Positions 8,060-19,298 are shown, counted from the first letter of the stretch. The stretch: DNA of 64,000 nucleotides from JAHEJX01 sp041605955 (GCA_041605955.1 JBFIXI010000004.1:48092-112091); one strand, 5' to 3'. The notes: a model not told the origin generated them from the letters alone. A program made the numbers and translations.

Positions 8060-10681
8060 ATGGACAGCAACTCGATCCGGCGCATATTCGTGGATTTCTA
8101 CGCACAGCGCGACCACATGGTCACGCCGAGTGCGTCGCTGATTCCGGTCGATCCCACGCTGCTCCTGACCAATGCGGGCATGGTGCCGTTCAAGCCGTAC
8201 CTTCTGGGGGAGCTGGAGCCACCCAAGCCGCGGGCCGTCTCCGTGCAGAAATGCGCCCGCACCGTCGACATCGACATCATCGGGACAACGGCGCGCCATC
8301 TGACCTTCTTCGAGATGATGGGCAACTTCAGCTTCGGCGAATACTTCAAGGAAAGGGCAATACCGTGGGCCTACGAGCTGGCCACGGAAGGCTACGGGCT
8401 CGACCCCGACCGGCTCTGGTATACGGTCCACCTCTCCGACGATGAGGCGGCCGAGATCTGGATCGACGGAGTGGGCGTGCCCCCCGAACGAGTACAACGG
8501 CTCGGCACAGACAACTTCTGGCAGATGGGGGTCCCCGGTCCGTGCGGTCCGTCCTCCGAGCTGTTCTATGACAAGGGGCCCGAACATGGTGAGCCCGGCG
8601 GCCCGGCAGTGGACGACGAACGATTCATGGAGTTCTACAACCTCGTCTTCATGCAGCACATCCAAGACGAGCCCTATCACGTCGTCGGTGACCTGCCCGC
8701 CAAGAACATCGACACCGGCTTGGGGCTGGAGAGGATGGCCTCGCTGCTGCAGGGGACGTTCAATATCTTCCTCACCGATGTGATCCGTCCTGTCATGGCC
8801 GCCGCCGAAGGCGCCACGGGTCTGAAGCTCGGCGACGATCACCGTTCTGATGTGAGTCTGCGATTGATGGCCGATCACGGCCGCACGATCGCCTTCCTGA
8901 TCGGCGATGGTGTCGTGCCGTCCAACGAGGGCCGCGGCTACGTGTTGCGGCGCCTGCTGCGGCGGACGGTCCGGCACGCCTACCTCTACGGCACCGAAGA
9001 TCTGGTCGTGCCCCGCCTGGTCGAGGCGACGATCGAGGTGATGGTTGAAGCGTATCCGGAGCTCAAGGCGCGTCAGGACTACATCGTTGAAGTCGTTTCC
9101 CGGGAGGAGCACGCCTTTCGCCGGACGCTCGCCTCGGGCGTCGACCTGCTCGACCAGGAGCTCGCCGGGGTCGGCGCCGGCGGCACCTTGCCGGGCGAGA
9201 CGGCGTTCAAGCTCCACGACACCTACGGGTTCCCGATCGACGTGACCGCGGAGATCTTGCACGAGCGGGGATATGAGCTCGACCGCGCAGGTTTCGACCG
9301 GGAGATGGCGCTACAGCGGCAACGGTCGAAGGAGGCCTATCGCGGCACCGACACCGCAGCTGCTCACGACGTCTATCGCAAGCTGCTGCGTGGAGTCGAC
9401 GCGACTCAGTTCGTCGGATACGACCAAGAGTCTGCTGAGGGCCGGATCCTGGCGATGCTGCGGGAGGGGGAGCCGGTGACGAGGGCGACGGTGGGGGAGC
9501 AGGTGGAGGTCTTCCTGGACGTGTCTCCCTTCTATGCCGAGTCCGGGGGCCAAGTTGGCGACACCGGCATAATCAACACGTCGACCGGCGCGTTGCGGAT
9601 ATTCGACACGCAGTTTGCCGTCGGCGATGTCCGGTCACACCGGGGCGAGGTGGTCGACGGCGAAATCGCTACCGATCAGGAAGTCAAATCGCGCATCGAC
9701 GCTTCGCGGCGAGAGTTGATTCGCAAGAACCACACCGGCACCCATCTGCTGCACTGGGGGTTGCGCGAGGTCCTCGGCGACCACGCCAACCAAGCGGGCA
9801 GCCTGGTCGAGCCGGATCGGCTGCGCTTCGATTTCAGTCACTTCACTGCCACGGCCCCGGAAGAGATGCGCGCGGTGGAGAAGCTCGTCAACGAGCGTGT
9901 GGTGGAGAACGCCGCGGTGACCACGATCGAGACAACCAAGGAAGAAGCCGAAGCGATGGGGGCGCTCGCATTCTTCGGTGACAAGTACGGCGATGAGGTG
10001 CGGGTCGTCAAGACGGGCGATTACTCGACAGAGTTCTGCGGTGGGACTCACGTCAGATCGACCGGGCAGGTCGGGCCGCTGATTCTCACTTCCGAAGGCT
10101 CGGTGGCGGCCAATACGCGACGAGTGGAAGCGGTGACCGGCTTGACAGCCTACGACCACCTGCGTCGGCTGCGCAGCCAGATAGAAGAGGCCGAATCGGC
10201 GCTGCGGGCGCAACCCGGGCAGCTCGTGTCGACCGCACGCTCGGTGGCGGCGCGGTTGCGCGAGCAGGAGGCGCGAATCGAAGAATTCGAGTCGCAGGCC
10301 CGCGGGGGCCTGGCCGATCAGATCCTCGGTGGAGCCGACGCGCTGGGTAGCCACAAGCTGGTGGCGGCGGCGGCGCCGGGCTTGGGCGCCCCCGAACTGC
10401 GCGCACTCGCTTTCCAGATACGGGACAAGCTCGGGTCCGGTGTAGGGATCCTCGGATCGGCAGCCGATGGCAAGGGCGCCCTCGTTGCTTTCGTATCGCG
10501 CGACCTAGTGGAAGCAGGGATGTCTGCCGGAGACATCGCCGCCGCGGGGGCGCGTGTGCTCGGGGGTGGCGGCAGCCGCGATCCCGAGTTGGCTCAAGCC
10601 GGCGGGCCGAACGGGGCGGAGATCGACGCCGCCGTGGGGGCCGCTGCCGAAGCGGCCCGGGAGGCGCTGGCGAAGCTATGA
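8060..10681 (+). CDS. alaS: Alanine--tRNA ligase
   Basis: Charges tRNA-Ala and edits mischarged Ser/Gly. The 873-residue protein has the class II catalytic core at the N-terminus (TNAGMVPFKPY, CARTVDIDIIG), the tRNA recognition region, an editing domain with the zinc motifs HTGTH and CGGTH, and a C-terminal coiled-coil plus C-Ala domain. The chosen ATG begins the canonical N-terminus (MDSNSIRRIFVDFY). The frame stays open far upstream through hisS but that part is a shadow. alaS starts a run of overlapping genes (alaS, ruvX, mltG, aroE), which is the usual actinobacterial order. Confidence 0.97.
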   Translation: MDSNSIRRIFVDFYAQRDHMVTPSASLIPVDPTLLLTNAGMVPFKPYLLGELEPPKPRAVSVQKCARTVDIDIIGTTARHLTFFEMMGNFSFGEYFKERAIPWAYELATEGYGLDPDRLWYTVHLSDDEAAEIWIDGVGVPPERVQRLGTDNFWQMGVPGPCGPSSELFYDKGPEHGEPGGPAVDDERFMEFYNLVFMQHIQDEPYHVVGDLPAKNIDTGLGLERMASLLQGTFNIFLTDVIRPVMAAAEGATGLKLGDDHRSDVSLRLMADHGRTIAFLIGDGVVPSNEGRGYVLRRLLRRTVRHAYLYGTEDLVVPRLVEATIEVMVEAYPELKARQDYIVEVVSREEHAFRRTLASGVDLLDQELAGVGAGGTLPGETAFKLHDTYGFPIDVTAEILHERGYELDRAGFDREMALQRQRSKEAYRGTDTAAAHDVYRKLLRGVDATQFVGYDQESAEGRILAMLREGEPVTRATVGEQVEVFLDVSPFYAESGGQVGDTGIINTSTGALRIFDTQFAVGDVRSHRGEVVDGEIATDQEVKSRIDASRRELIRKNHTGTHLLHWGLREVLGDHANQAGSLVEPDRLRFDFSHFTATAPEEMRAVEKLVNERVVENAAVTTIETTKEEAEAMGALAFFGDKYGDEVRVVKTGDYSTEFCGGTHVRSTGQVGPLILTSEGSVAANTRRVEAVTGLTAYDHLRRLRSQIEEAESALRAQPGQLVSTARSVAARLREQEARIEEFESQARGGLADQILGGADALGSHKLVAAAAPGLGAPELRALAFQIRDKLGSGVGILGSAADGKGALVAFVSRDLVEAGMSAGDIAAAGARVLGGGGSRDPELAQAGGPNGAEIDAAVGAAAEAAREALAKL

Positions 10682-11157
10682 CCGGCCGCATCCTGGGACT
10701 CGACCCGGGGGAGCGGCGGATAGGTGTCGCGTTGTCAGACCCGCTCTGTATGATCGCGCAGCCGCATTCAGTCATTGACCGGCGCACTCAGGACGTAGCC
10801 GCCGAGCTGCGAAGAATCGTCGCCGAGGAAGAAGTATTCAGGATCGTGATCGGACTACCGGTGTCGCTCGATGGGACCGAAGGGGCAGCCGCCCGACGCG
10901 CTCGCCAATTCGCCTCATTGGTCGCAGAGGCCACCGGCTTGGAGCCCGTCTTTGCCGACGAGCGCTTCACGACGAACGTGGCCGAGGACGTATTGATCGC
11001 CGGGGGGGTACGCCGGGAAAAGCGGCGCGATTCTCGCGACAAACTGGCAGCGGCTGTGATGCTGCAGGGCTACCTCGACGGCGCCTTCACCAGGGAGCGA
11101 GCCGCCGGCGAGCCGGGCATGCCCGATCGAGGCCGGGGCGACGATGGCGTTTCCTGA
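10678..11157 (+). CDS. ruvX: Putative pre-16S rRNA nuclease / Holliday junction resolvase RuvX (YqgF)
   Basis: RNase H-fold nuclease of 159 residues. The N-terminal LGLDPGERRIGVALSD contains the first catalytic Asp, ADERFTT the second acidic site, and DKLAAAVMLQGYL the third. In E. coli the family matures the 5' end of 16S rRNA, while in mycobacteria it has Holliday-junction resolvase activity. It overlaps the alaS stop as ATGA and the mltG start by 14 bases, so all three are probably translated from one mRNA. Confidence 0.92.
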   Translation: MTGRILGLDPGERRIGVALSDPLCMIAQPHSVIDRRTQDVAAELRRIVAEEEVFRIVIGLPVSLDGTEGAAARRARQFASLVAEATGLEPVFADERFTTNVAEDVLIAGGVRREKRRDSRDKLAAAVMLQGYLDGAFTRERAAGEPGMPDRGRGDDGVS

Positions 11158-12253
11158 TCAGGAGACGCCGGGGCGCCTCCAACTGCACCCGATGGTCGTC
11201 TGGCTGCTGAAATTCGGAGCGGTCGTCGTCACCGTGCTGTTGATCTCAGTATTCGGCGCGCGCCTGGCTCGGGATCTAGCAGCGCGCTTTCCCGCCGAGG
11301 TCGATCAGGGTCCTCAGGCCGTCGGGGAGACGACGATCACTATCCCCGCCGGGGCGTCGGCGCGCACTATCGGCAGCTTGCTCGAGGAGAAGGGCATCAT
11401 CGAGGATGCCGGCGAGTTCCAACGTGAGGTGCGACGCCTCGGCGTCGCCGATCAACTGCAGGCGGGAGACTACGTTCTGCTCGCCGGGCCGGTGTCATCG
11501 GTGATCGACGCACTGTTGGCCGGGCCCGACCCCACGAACGTGTTTCGCCTCACGGTTATCGAGGGTCTCACCATCGATGCCATGCTCGACTCGATCGCCG
11601 CGCAGACCGATCACACCCGCGCTGACCTCGAGCTGGCGCTGACATCGGGAGACGTGACCTCGGTGCTGCTTCCTGAGGCGGCTCCGGCCGGCTACCCCAG
11701 CCTCACGAGATGGGAGGGGCTGCTGGCCCCCGACACCTACGAGTTCCGCACCGATGCCGGCGCTGCGGAGATCCTCGCCGAGCTGGCCGACACGCTCGTT
11801 GCGCGCCTCGATGCCCAGGACTGGACGGTATTGGAGGACGCCGGGTTGACCCCGTACGAGGGCCTCATCATCGCATCGTTGATCGAACGGGAGGCGAAGC
11901 TCGACGAGGACCGTCCGCTGATCGCCTCCGTGATCATGAACCGGCTGGATGCGGGCATCGGCCTTCAGATCGACGCCACGGTGTTGTACGCGTTGGACAG
12001 GACCCGCGGGCCCGTCCTACTCGAAGACCTCGAAGTCGACTCGCCGTATAACACCTACAAGTGGGCCGGCCTACCCCCGACGCCCATCTCTGGAGTGCGC
12101 GTCGCATCTCTGCAGGCGGCCGCGGCGCCGGCCACGACGGGCTTCTACTACTACGTGGTGGTCTCCGCCGATGGTCAGCACGGCTTCTCCGAGACGCTCG
12201 AGGAGCACAACCGCAAGAAGCAGGCTGCCAAGGATGCGGGGATCATTCCGTGA
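11144..12253 (+). CDS. mltG: Endolytic murein transglycosylase MltG
   Basis: Cleaves nascent peptidoglycan strands at the outer face of the membrane. The 369-residue protein has one N-terminal membrane helix (about residues 21-42), a LysM-like subdomain (SARTIGSLLEEKGII) and the YceG catalytic domain. The catalytic Glu is probably Glu248 in SLIEREAK, and SPYNTYKWAGLPPTPI is the conserved C-terminal signature. It overlaps ruvX at its start and aroE at its stop (GTGA). The alaS-ruvX-mltG-aroE order is typical of actinobacteria. Confidence 0.94.
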   Translation: MAFPDQETPGRLQLHPMVVWLLKFGAVVVTVLLISVFGARLARDLAARFPAEVDQGPQAVGETTITIPAGASARTIGSLLEEKGIIEDAGEFQREVRRLGVADQLQAGDYVLLAGPVSSVIDALLAGPDPTNVFRLTVIEGLTIDAMLDSIAAQTDHTRADLELALTSGDVTSVLLPEAAPAGYPSLTRWEGLLAPDTYEFRTDAGAAEILAELADTLVARLDAQDWTVLEDAGLTPYEGLIIASLIEREAKLDEDRPLIASVIMNRLDAGIGLQIDATVLYALDRTRGPVLLEDLEVDSPYNTYKWAGLPPTPISGVRVASLQAAAAPATTGFYYYVVVSADGQHGFSETLEEHNRKKQAAKDAGIIP

Positions 12254-13017
12254 GGCTCGTGGTCCTGGGGGATCCCGTCGACCACTCGCTATCTCCGGAC
12301 CTCCACAATGCGGCGCTGCGGACCACCGGCTTGATCGGGAGCTATGAGCGCCGCCGAGTCGACGCGGCAGGGATGGCGGCGGCGGTCGAAGACATCAGGC
12401 AGGGTCGGCTGGACGGCGCCAACGTGACGATGCCGCACAAAGCTCTGGCCGCCGAGCTGGCAGATCGACTCGCCGTCTCTGCGGAGAAGGCAGGCGCGGT
12501 CAACACGCTCGTGCGCGTGGCGGGGCACGCAGTGGGCCACAACACGGACATCGCCGGCATCCATGCTGCCTGGCGCGAAGCCGGGCTTCCCGACGGTCCG
12601 GTCCTGGTGCTGGGGGCCGGCGGCGCCGCCGCGGCCGCACTGATCGCGCTAGAGGAAATGCCGTTGAGCCTGTCGTCTCGTCGTCCCGAGAAGGCACGAG
12701 AGCTGATCGCTCAAACGGGGATCGCGGCCAGCGTGATGGCCTGGGGGAGCTCACTCCAGGACGCGGTTGTTGTCAACGCGACCCCGCTCGGGATGGAAGG
12801 CGAGACTCTTCCACCCGGGGTGCTGGATGAGGCCTGCGGCCTGTTCGACATGGCGTATGGCCGCCAGTCCACTCCGGCTGTCGAGGCTATGCGGCAGGGC
12901 GGGCGTCCAGTAGCGGACGGGCCGGCGATGCTGTTACACCAAGCGGCCGCCGCGTTCGAGCTGTGGACGGGCCACCGGGCTCCCCTCGAAGCGATGCGAC
13001 AAGCCCTCGAGGCCTGA
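12250..13017 (+). CDS. aroE: Shikimate dehydrogenase (NADP-dependent)
   Basis: Reduces 3-dehydroshikimate to shikimate in the route to aromatic amino acids. The 255-residue protein shows the substrate-binding SLSPDLHNAAL near the start, NVTMPHK (residues 58-64, catalytic Lys64), the second catalytic site HNTDIAG, a Rossmann glycine motif VLGAGGAAAAA and the C-terminal motif MLLHQAAAAFELWTG. Start is the GTG in a GTGA overlap with mltG; an upstream continuation of the frame is a shadow of mltG. The cofactor-specificity loop reads SSRRPEK, consistent with NADP. Other shikimate genes (aroC, aroK, aroB) lie 9 kb downstream on the other side of the pilus genes. Confidence 0.95.
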   Translation: MRLVVLGDPVDHSLSPDLHNAALRTTGLIGSYERRRVDAAGMAAAVEDIRQGRLDGANVTMPHKALAAELADRLAVSAEKAGAVNTLVRVAGHAVGHNTDIAGIHAAWREAGLPDGPVLVLGAGGAAAAALIALEEMPLSLSSRRPEKARELIAQTGIAASVMAWGSSLQDAVVVNATPLGMEGETLPPGVLDEACGLFDMAYGRQSTPAVEAMRQGGRPVADGPAMLLHQAAAAFELWTGHRAPLEAMRQALEA

Positions 13018-13172
13018 GGCTCCGCGACCACAAACCGGGGCGACCAGGCAGCCGCCCCACCGGCCGGGAAACGTTGGGTACATAGGCCTCAAGCCCGGTT
13101 CCGGGCCTGCCGATTTTGGGACTAGACACGTTCGGATCCATGCTCTACCGCCGCGAAGAGGAGTAACCGCCG
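13018..13172 (+). other. Structured intergenic region upstream of pilB
   Basis: No gene is visible. The segment contains a GC-rich hairpin-prone stretch and, at 13093-13106, a perfect GCCCGG-TT-CCGGGC hairpin followed a few bases later by TTTT, which may end aroE transcripts or belong to a pilB leader. A GAGGAG ribosome-binding site at 13157-13162 serves pilB. I looked for a cyclic-di-GMP riboswitch and could not match its conserved core. Confidence 0.35.
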
Positions 13173-14846
13173 TTGAGCGGACATACCCGCCATCTCGGGG
13201 CCCTGTTACTCGAGGAGGGCCTGGTCACAGCCGACCAGCTCGAAGCGGCCGTCGATTCACAGCAGGAGTCCGGCCTGCCGCTGGGGCAAGTCCTGATCGA
13301 GCACGGCGTCCTGACGGAGGCGCAGCTAGTACGGGCGCTCGGCGACCAGATCGGAGTCGAGTACGTCGACTTGGGAGCCACATCCGTTGACCCGGCGGCA
13401 GTAGCTGCGGTTCCCGACTACCTCGTTCGCCGCTATACGTTGCTCCCGATAGCGTTCGATGACGAGCAGCGGCTGGTGGTGGCGATGGCCGACCCGGCCA
13501 ACGTGCTCGCCGTCGATGACCTGCGCGCCGTCTCTGGGTACGAGATCGTTCCCCGGGTCGCCATCCGCGGCGATCTGGAGGAGGCCATTCGGCGCCAGGC
13601 CCGATTCGAGGAGTCGGTCAGCGATCTGGCGGAGCTGGCCGCTGAGGAGAGCGAGGCCGATGATCTCGTCGGACTCGACGTTGCTGCCGAGGATGCGCCC
13701 GTCATCAAGTTGGTGAATACGATCGTCACCCGGGCAGTCAATGAGCGGGCCTCCGATATTCACCTCGAGCCGGGGGAGAAGGAGCTCCGGGTCAGGTTTC
13801 GCATCGACGGAGTACTGCATGACGTGATGACCGCTCCCCGCAGTATCTCGAATGCGGTGGTCAGCCGGGTCAAGATCATGGCTGACCTCAACATCGCGGA
13901 ACGCCGTATACCCCAGGACGGGCGCATCAGTCTGCTGGTGGCGGGCAAGCCGATCGACTTGCGGGCGGCAACTCTGCCGGCCATCTTCGGAGAGAAGGTC
14001 GTTCTCCGCATCCTCGACAAGTCGGCCGGTGTCGGCCAGCTCAGTGAGCTGGGCTTCAGCGAGTACAACCTGAAACGCTACGAGTCGGCGTATAGCAAGC
14101 CGTATGGTGCCATTCTCGTCACCGGGCCTACCGGCTCGGGCAAGACGACGACCCTGTACTCGACCCTGGGGATCCTCAACCGCCCCGAAGTGAACATCAT
14201 CACCGTCGAGGATCCCGTTGAGTATCGGCTGCCCGGTATCACCCAAGTGCAGGTGAACCGCAAGGCCGGGCTGCTCTTTGCCAATGCCCTCAAGTCGATT
14301 CTGCGTGCCGACCCCGACGTAGTTCTCATCGGCGAGGTGCGCGATTCAGAGACCGCCCAGATCGCCGTCGAAGCAGCTCTCACCGGTCACCTCGTGCTGA
14401 CCACGCTCCACACCAACGACGCCCCTTCCAGCATCGGGCGGCTGCTCGACATGAGCGTGGAGCCGTTCCTCGTCGGGTCTTCGATCGACGCGGTGCTGGC
14501 ACAGCGGCTCGCCCGGCGGTTGTGCGAGCGGTGCCGGGTTCCCCACGATCCGGATCGGGCCGGGCTGCAGAATCTCGGCTGGAATGCCGAATGGGGATAC
14601 GAGGGGATCTACCGAGCCGAAGGTTGCGGCGCTTGCTCGCACACGGGGTTCAAGGGTCGAATCTCCATTAATGAGGTGATGCTGATCAACGAGGAAATCC
14701 AGCACATGATTGTAGAGCGAGCGTCGGCCGATCAGATCGCCAAGGCCGCCGTCGCGGAGGGAATGCGCACGTTGCGTGAGGACGGGCTCGACAAGGTGCG
14801 TCGCGGCCTGACTTCGATCGAAGAGATCTTGCGAGTCATCGTCTGA
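13173..14846 (+). CDS. pilB: Type IV pilus assembly ATPase PilB
   Basis: Hexameric ATPase that powers pilus extension from the cytoplasmic side. The 557-residue protein has an N-terminal MshEN/T2SSE_N domain (LGALLLEEGLVTADQLEAAV, about residues 10-150), the N2 domain, Walker A GPTGSGKT at 318-325, the DPDVVLIGEVRD Asp/Walker B region near 380, and the zinc-binding tetracysteine pair CERC (about 451) and CGAC (about 486). MshEN domains can bind cyclic di-GMP, so the pilus may respond to that signal. The only sensible start is TTG, ten bases after GAGGAG. pilT and pilC follow closely. Confidence 0.95.
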   Translation: MSGHTRHLGALLLEEGLVTADQLEAAVDSQQESGLPLGQVLIEHGVLTEAQLVRALGDQIGVEYVDLGATSVDPAAVAAVPDYLVRRYTLLPIAFDDEQRLVVAMADPANVLAVDDLRAVSGYEIVPRVAIRGDLEEAIRRQARFEESVSDLAELAAEESEADDLVGLDVAAEDAPVIKLVNTIVTRAVNERASDIHLEPGEKELRVRFRIDGVLHDVMTAPRSISNAVVSRVKIMADLNIAERRIPQDGRISLLVAGKPIDLRAATLPAIFGEKVVLRILDKSAGVGQLSELGFSEYNLKRYESAYSKPYGAILVTGPTGSGKTTTLYSTLGILNRPEVNIITVEDPVEYRLPGITQVQVNRKAGLLFANALKSILRADPDVVLIGEVRDSETAQIAVEAALTGHLVLTTLHTNDAPSSIGRLLDMSVEPFLVGSSIDAVLAQRLARRLCERCRVPHDPDRAGLQNLGWNAEWGYEGIYRAEGCGACSHTGFKGRISINEVMLINEEIQHMIVERASADQIAKAAVAEGMRTLREDGLDKVRRGLTSIEEILRVIV

Positions 14847-14872
14847 CACCAAAGAGCAATGGGAGCCACTGA

Positions 14873-16446
<1,574 letters not shown>

Positions 16447-16447
<1 letters not shown>

Positions 16448-17676
16448 TGTCCAGCGCCACGTTCACCTATCGGGTCAGAGACAAGTCGGGCAAGATCGTT
16501 TCGGGCGAGATCGACGGCTCATCGGCCAGTGTCGTAGCCAAGGCGCTGCGCGACCGGGGAATGATCCCCCTACAGGTGGAGCAGAAGCAGACGTCCGTGC
16601 TCCAGCGGGAGATACGCATCCCGGGGCTGTCGGGCCGGATCAGACCGAAGGAGATCGTCATCTTCTCCCGCCAGTTCGCCACGATGGTGAACTCGGGTTT
16701 GTCGCTGATCCGGGCTTTGACGGTGCTCGAGCAGCAAGTCGAGAGCGTGGCGCTGCGCGATGTGCTGGGCAAGGTCCGCAGCGATGTGGAACGCGGCACC
16801 AGCCTTTCGGCAGCGATGGATCGCCACCCGCAAGTGTTTACGGAGCTCTATGTGTCGATGATTCGAGCCGGCGAGATCGGTGGTGTCCTCGACGAGACCC
16901 TGTTGCGGCTCGCCGACATCCTCGAGGCCCAGTTGAGCTTGCGCTCGAAGGTGCGAGCGGCCCTGGCGTATCCGGCGGTGATCGGTTTCCTGATTGTTGC
17001 CGTCACCGCCGCGATGATCGTCTTCGTCGTTCCCGTTTTCACCAACCTCTATGCGGAGCTGGGCGGCGGCGCAGCGTTGCCATTGCCGACGCAGGTCCTC
17101 GTCGGGTTGTCGGAGGTCGTCACCGGCTTCTGGTGGCTGCTTGCCCTGGTAGCGACGCTGACGATCTGGGGTTTCAGGCGTTGGATCCAAACCGACGGGG
17201 GGCGCCTGACCTGGGACACGTTCAAGCTGCGGCTGCCGGTATTCGGGAAGCTGGCGCACAAGACGGCGCTCAGCCGATTCTCGCGCACCCTGGCAGTGTT
17301 GAGCAGGACCGGAGTACCGATCCTGCAGGCCATCGACATCGTGGCCGATACGGCCGGCAACCGGCTGGTGGCCAAAGCGCTCGACGAGGTCAAAGACTCC
17401 GTCAGAGCCGGCGAATCGCTGGCCCTGCCGCTGGCTCGCCACAAAGTGTTTCCCCCGATGGTCGTGCAGATGATGACGGTGGGGGAAGAGACCGGCGAGC
17501 TCGATGGGATGCTGGCCAAGGTGGCCGATTTCTATGAGAGCGAGGTCGAGGACACGATCGGCGCGCTGACGAGTCTGATCGAGCCCCTGCTGATCGTGGT
17601 CATGGGAATCACGGTGGGGGGAATCCTCATCGCGCTATATCTGCCGATCTTCAACATCGCCGGCCTGGTCTCGTAG
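16447..17676 (+). CDS. pilC: Type IV pilus inner-membrane platform protein PilC
   Basis: Polytopic platform (409 residues) that couples the PilB/PilT motors to pilin insertion. Two GspF repeats are visible: the first around FSRQFATMVNSGLSLIRAL and GEIGGVLDETLLRLADILE, the second around FSRTLAVLSRTGVPILQAI and GEETGELDGMLAKVADFYE. Three membrane helices lie near residues 172-195, 220-240 and 372-395. The start overlaps the pilT stop by one base, so the three genes are one operon. A 138-base gap separates it from the major pilin, which probably has its own promoter. Confidence 0.95.
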
Positions 17677-17814
17677 CCCCATCAGCGCCGGCTTCGGCCG
17701 GCGACTTCTCCCGCCACAGAAAGCGCTCAACCGCGACACGCAGGGTTGCCGATAGAAGCGGGGAGATCGAAACAGGTCGGTCTCTTCCCGAAGCAGATGA
17801 CGGAGGACAATTCC

Positions 17815-18321
17815 ATGCGTTGGATGCGAGAGCGTCTCGACAAGGAAGAGGGCTTCACGCTCATTGAGCTGATGGTGGTGGTATTGATCATTGCAGTCTT
17901 GGTAGCCATTGCCATTCCCTCATTCCTCGGCTTCAGGAACCGTGCTCAGGATCGTTCGGCGCAAGCGGACCTCCGTAACACCCTTCTCGGCGAGAAGGCT
18001 TACTGGACCGATTTCGGCGCCTTCACGACCACTGAGGCGGACCTGAAAGCGTTCGAGCCAACTCTTATCGTGAACACCACCGCACCCGCCGATCCGGGGG
18101 TGTACGTGGCGCTGTCCGTGGCGGGTAACGACGACGCGGTCTGCCTTGTGCAAGCCAGCGCGTCGGGTGCCCACTTCGCAGTGTTCGAAGACTCGTCGGC
18201 CACCGGCGGCACCTTCTACGGTGCCAGTGCTGCGGCCATCCCGTGTCCCGCGGCGGCCGGGGCGCCAGCCTCGACGCCTGCGGTGACGTGGAGCAACACC
18301 GGGTTTCCGCCCGTTCCGTAG
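17815..18321 (+). CDS. pilA: Major type IV pilin (PilA-like prepilin)
   Basis: Structural subunit of the pilus, 168 residues. The short leader ends in KEEG, cleavage after Gly13 gives mature FTLIE with Glu at position 5, and a textbook hydrophobic helix follows, ending in IPSFLGFRNRAQDR. Two Cys residues in the C-terminal half (in DAVCLVQ and AIPCPAA) could form the D-region disulfide, and the tail is rich in Ala, Pro and Thr. The ATG was chosen over longer in-frame starts because GGAGG is eight bases upstream and only this start gives a normal leader. A strong terminator directly follows, as expected for a highly expressed monocistronic pilin. Confidence 0.93.
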   Translation: MRWMRERLDKEEGFTLIELMVVVLIIAVLVAIAIPSFLGFRNRAQDRSAQADLRNTLLGEKAYWTDFGAFTTTEADLKAFEPTLIVNTTAPADPGVYVALSVAGNDDAVCLVQASASGAHFAVFEDSSATGGTFYGASAAAIPCPAAAGAPASTPAVTWSNTGFPPVP

Positions 18322-18344
18322 TTCACAGGACGAGCAAGCAGATT

Positions 18345-18375
18345 CGGGATGGGCCCTAGTGGCCCATCCCGTTTT
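18345..18375 (+). terminator. Rho-independent terminator after the pilin gene
   Basis: A perfect 11-bp stem (CGGGATGGGCC with its complement) closes a five-base loop and is followed by TTTTA. It lies 23 bases after the pilin stop codon. Confidence 0.9.
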
Positions 18376-18437
18376 AGTGGGGAAATCGATGTGGCCGTAG
18401 CGAACGGCTCCTACGCTGCTCTGCAACCTGGCACACC

Positions 18438-19211
18438 ATGATCGAAGATCTGCTCTGGATTCCGGCCCTCCTCCTCGGCCTCGTCGTCGGTTCGTTCGTC
18501 AACGTCGTCGCCTATCGAGTTCCGCAGCGGGTCTCGGTGGTCCACCCCGGCTCCGCTTGTCCGGTCTGCGAGCATCCGCTGCGGTGGAGCGACAATGTCC
18601 CGGTGGTGAGCTGGATCCTCCTGCGGGGCCGGTGTCGGTACTGCCGGGAGGGGATCTCGCTGCGATATCCCCTCGTGGAGCTGGCCACGGCGGCTTTGTT
18701 TGCGCTCACCGCAGCGGTGATCGGTTGGTCCTGGGTATTGCCCGCCTACTGGTGGTTCGTTGGCGTCACCGTCGCGCTGACGCTCACCGACCTGGATCAC
18801 AAGCTGATACCCAACCGAATCCTCTTCCCGAGCGCGGCCGTCGGTGCCGCCCTCCTCGGCATCGGGGCACTTCTCGACTCTGAGCTGCCGGCCTTTGGGC
18901 GGGGACTGCTGGGGGGCGCTGCCTACTTCACGGCGTTGCTGCTCGTCGCACTGGTAGCCCGCGGTGGCTTCGGGTTTGGCGATGTCAAGTTGGCCGCATT
19001 CCTCGGCCTTTATGCGGCCTATCTGAGCTGGGGACGTCTGCTGGTGGCGCTGTTCCTGCCTTTTGCGATCGGCGGGGTGACCTCGCTCGTGTTGCTGGTG
19101 ACTCGGATCAAGGGGCGCAAGGACGCCATTCCGTTCGGCCCGTACATGGTGCTGGGCGCCTATCTCGCCGTCTACTTCGGCCAGCAGATCGTGGATTGGT
19201 ATCTGAGGTAG
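18438..19211 (+). CDS. pilD: Prepilin peptidase / N-methyltransferase PilD
   Basis: Membrane aspartyl protease that removes prepilin leaders and methylates the new N-terminus. The 257-residue protein has the cytoplasmic zinc site CPVC (41-44) and CRYC (66-69), the first catalytic Asp in TLTDLDHKLIP (Asp118) and the second in FGFGDVKLA (Asp182), with about seven or eight hydrophobic helices. All hallmark residues of the bifunctional bacterial type are present. It follows the pilin terminator, so it needs its own promoter; TACGCT at 18412-18417 is a candidate -10. Substrates in this window are the major pilin and the two prepilin-like proteins at the left edge. Confidence 0.95.
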   Translation: MIEDLLWIPALLLGLVVGSFVNVVAYRVPQRVSVVHPGSACPVCEHPLRWSDNVPVVSWILLRGRCRYCREGISLRYPLVELATAALFALTAAVIGWSWVLPAYWWFVGVTVALTLTDLDHKLIPNRILFPSAAVGAALLGIGALLDSELPAFGRGLLGGAAYFTALLLVALVARGGFGFGDVKLAAFLGLYAAYLSWGRLLVALFLPFAIGGVTSLVLLVTRIKGRKDAIPFGPYMVLGAYLAVYFGQQIVDWYLR

Positions 19212-19269
19212 GCATCCCGGCTGGCGGCGGGCTCCGGCGGCCGCTCAACGGCTCCGACGGACCCAGTCC

Positions 19270-19298
19270 TTGGGGTAGTGCCCGGTTCTGGGTAACCT
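19270..19298 (+). promoter_or_regulatory. Promoter for the pilM operon (TTGGGG-17-TAACCT)
   Basis: A -35-like TTGGGG and a -10-like TAACCT are separated by exactly 17 bases in the gap between pilD and pilM. The predicted transcript would have a leader of about 70 bases before the pilM ATG, which has its own CGGAG ribosome-binding site. Confidence 0.5.

Noticed and set aside
7895..9262. A 455-codon reverse frame over the hisS end and alaS
   Set aside because: Shadow of alaS in a GC-rich genome; composition rich in His, Arg and Gly with no recognisable domain.
13018..13172. Cyclic-di-GMP riboswitch upstream of pilB
   Set aside because: A GGGAAAC and a TGGGTACATAGGCC-like stretch look vaguely similar, but the conserved GGCAAACC and ACGCAAAGCC blocks are absent.
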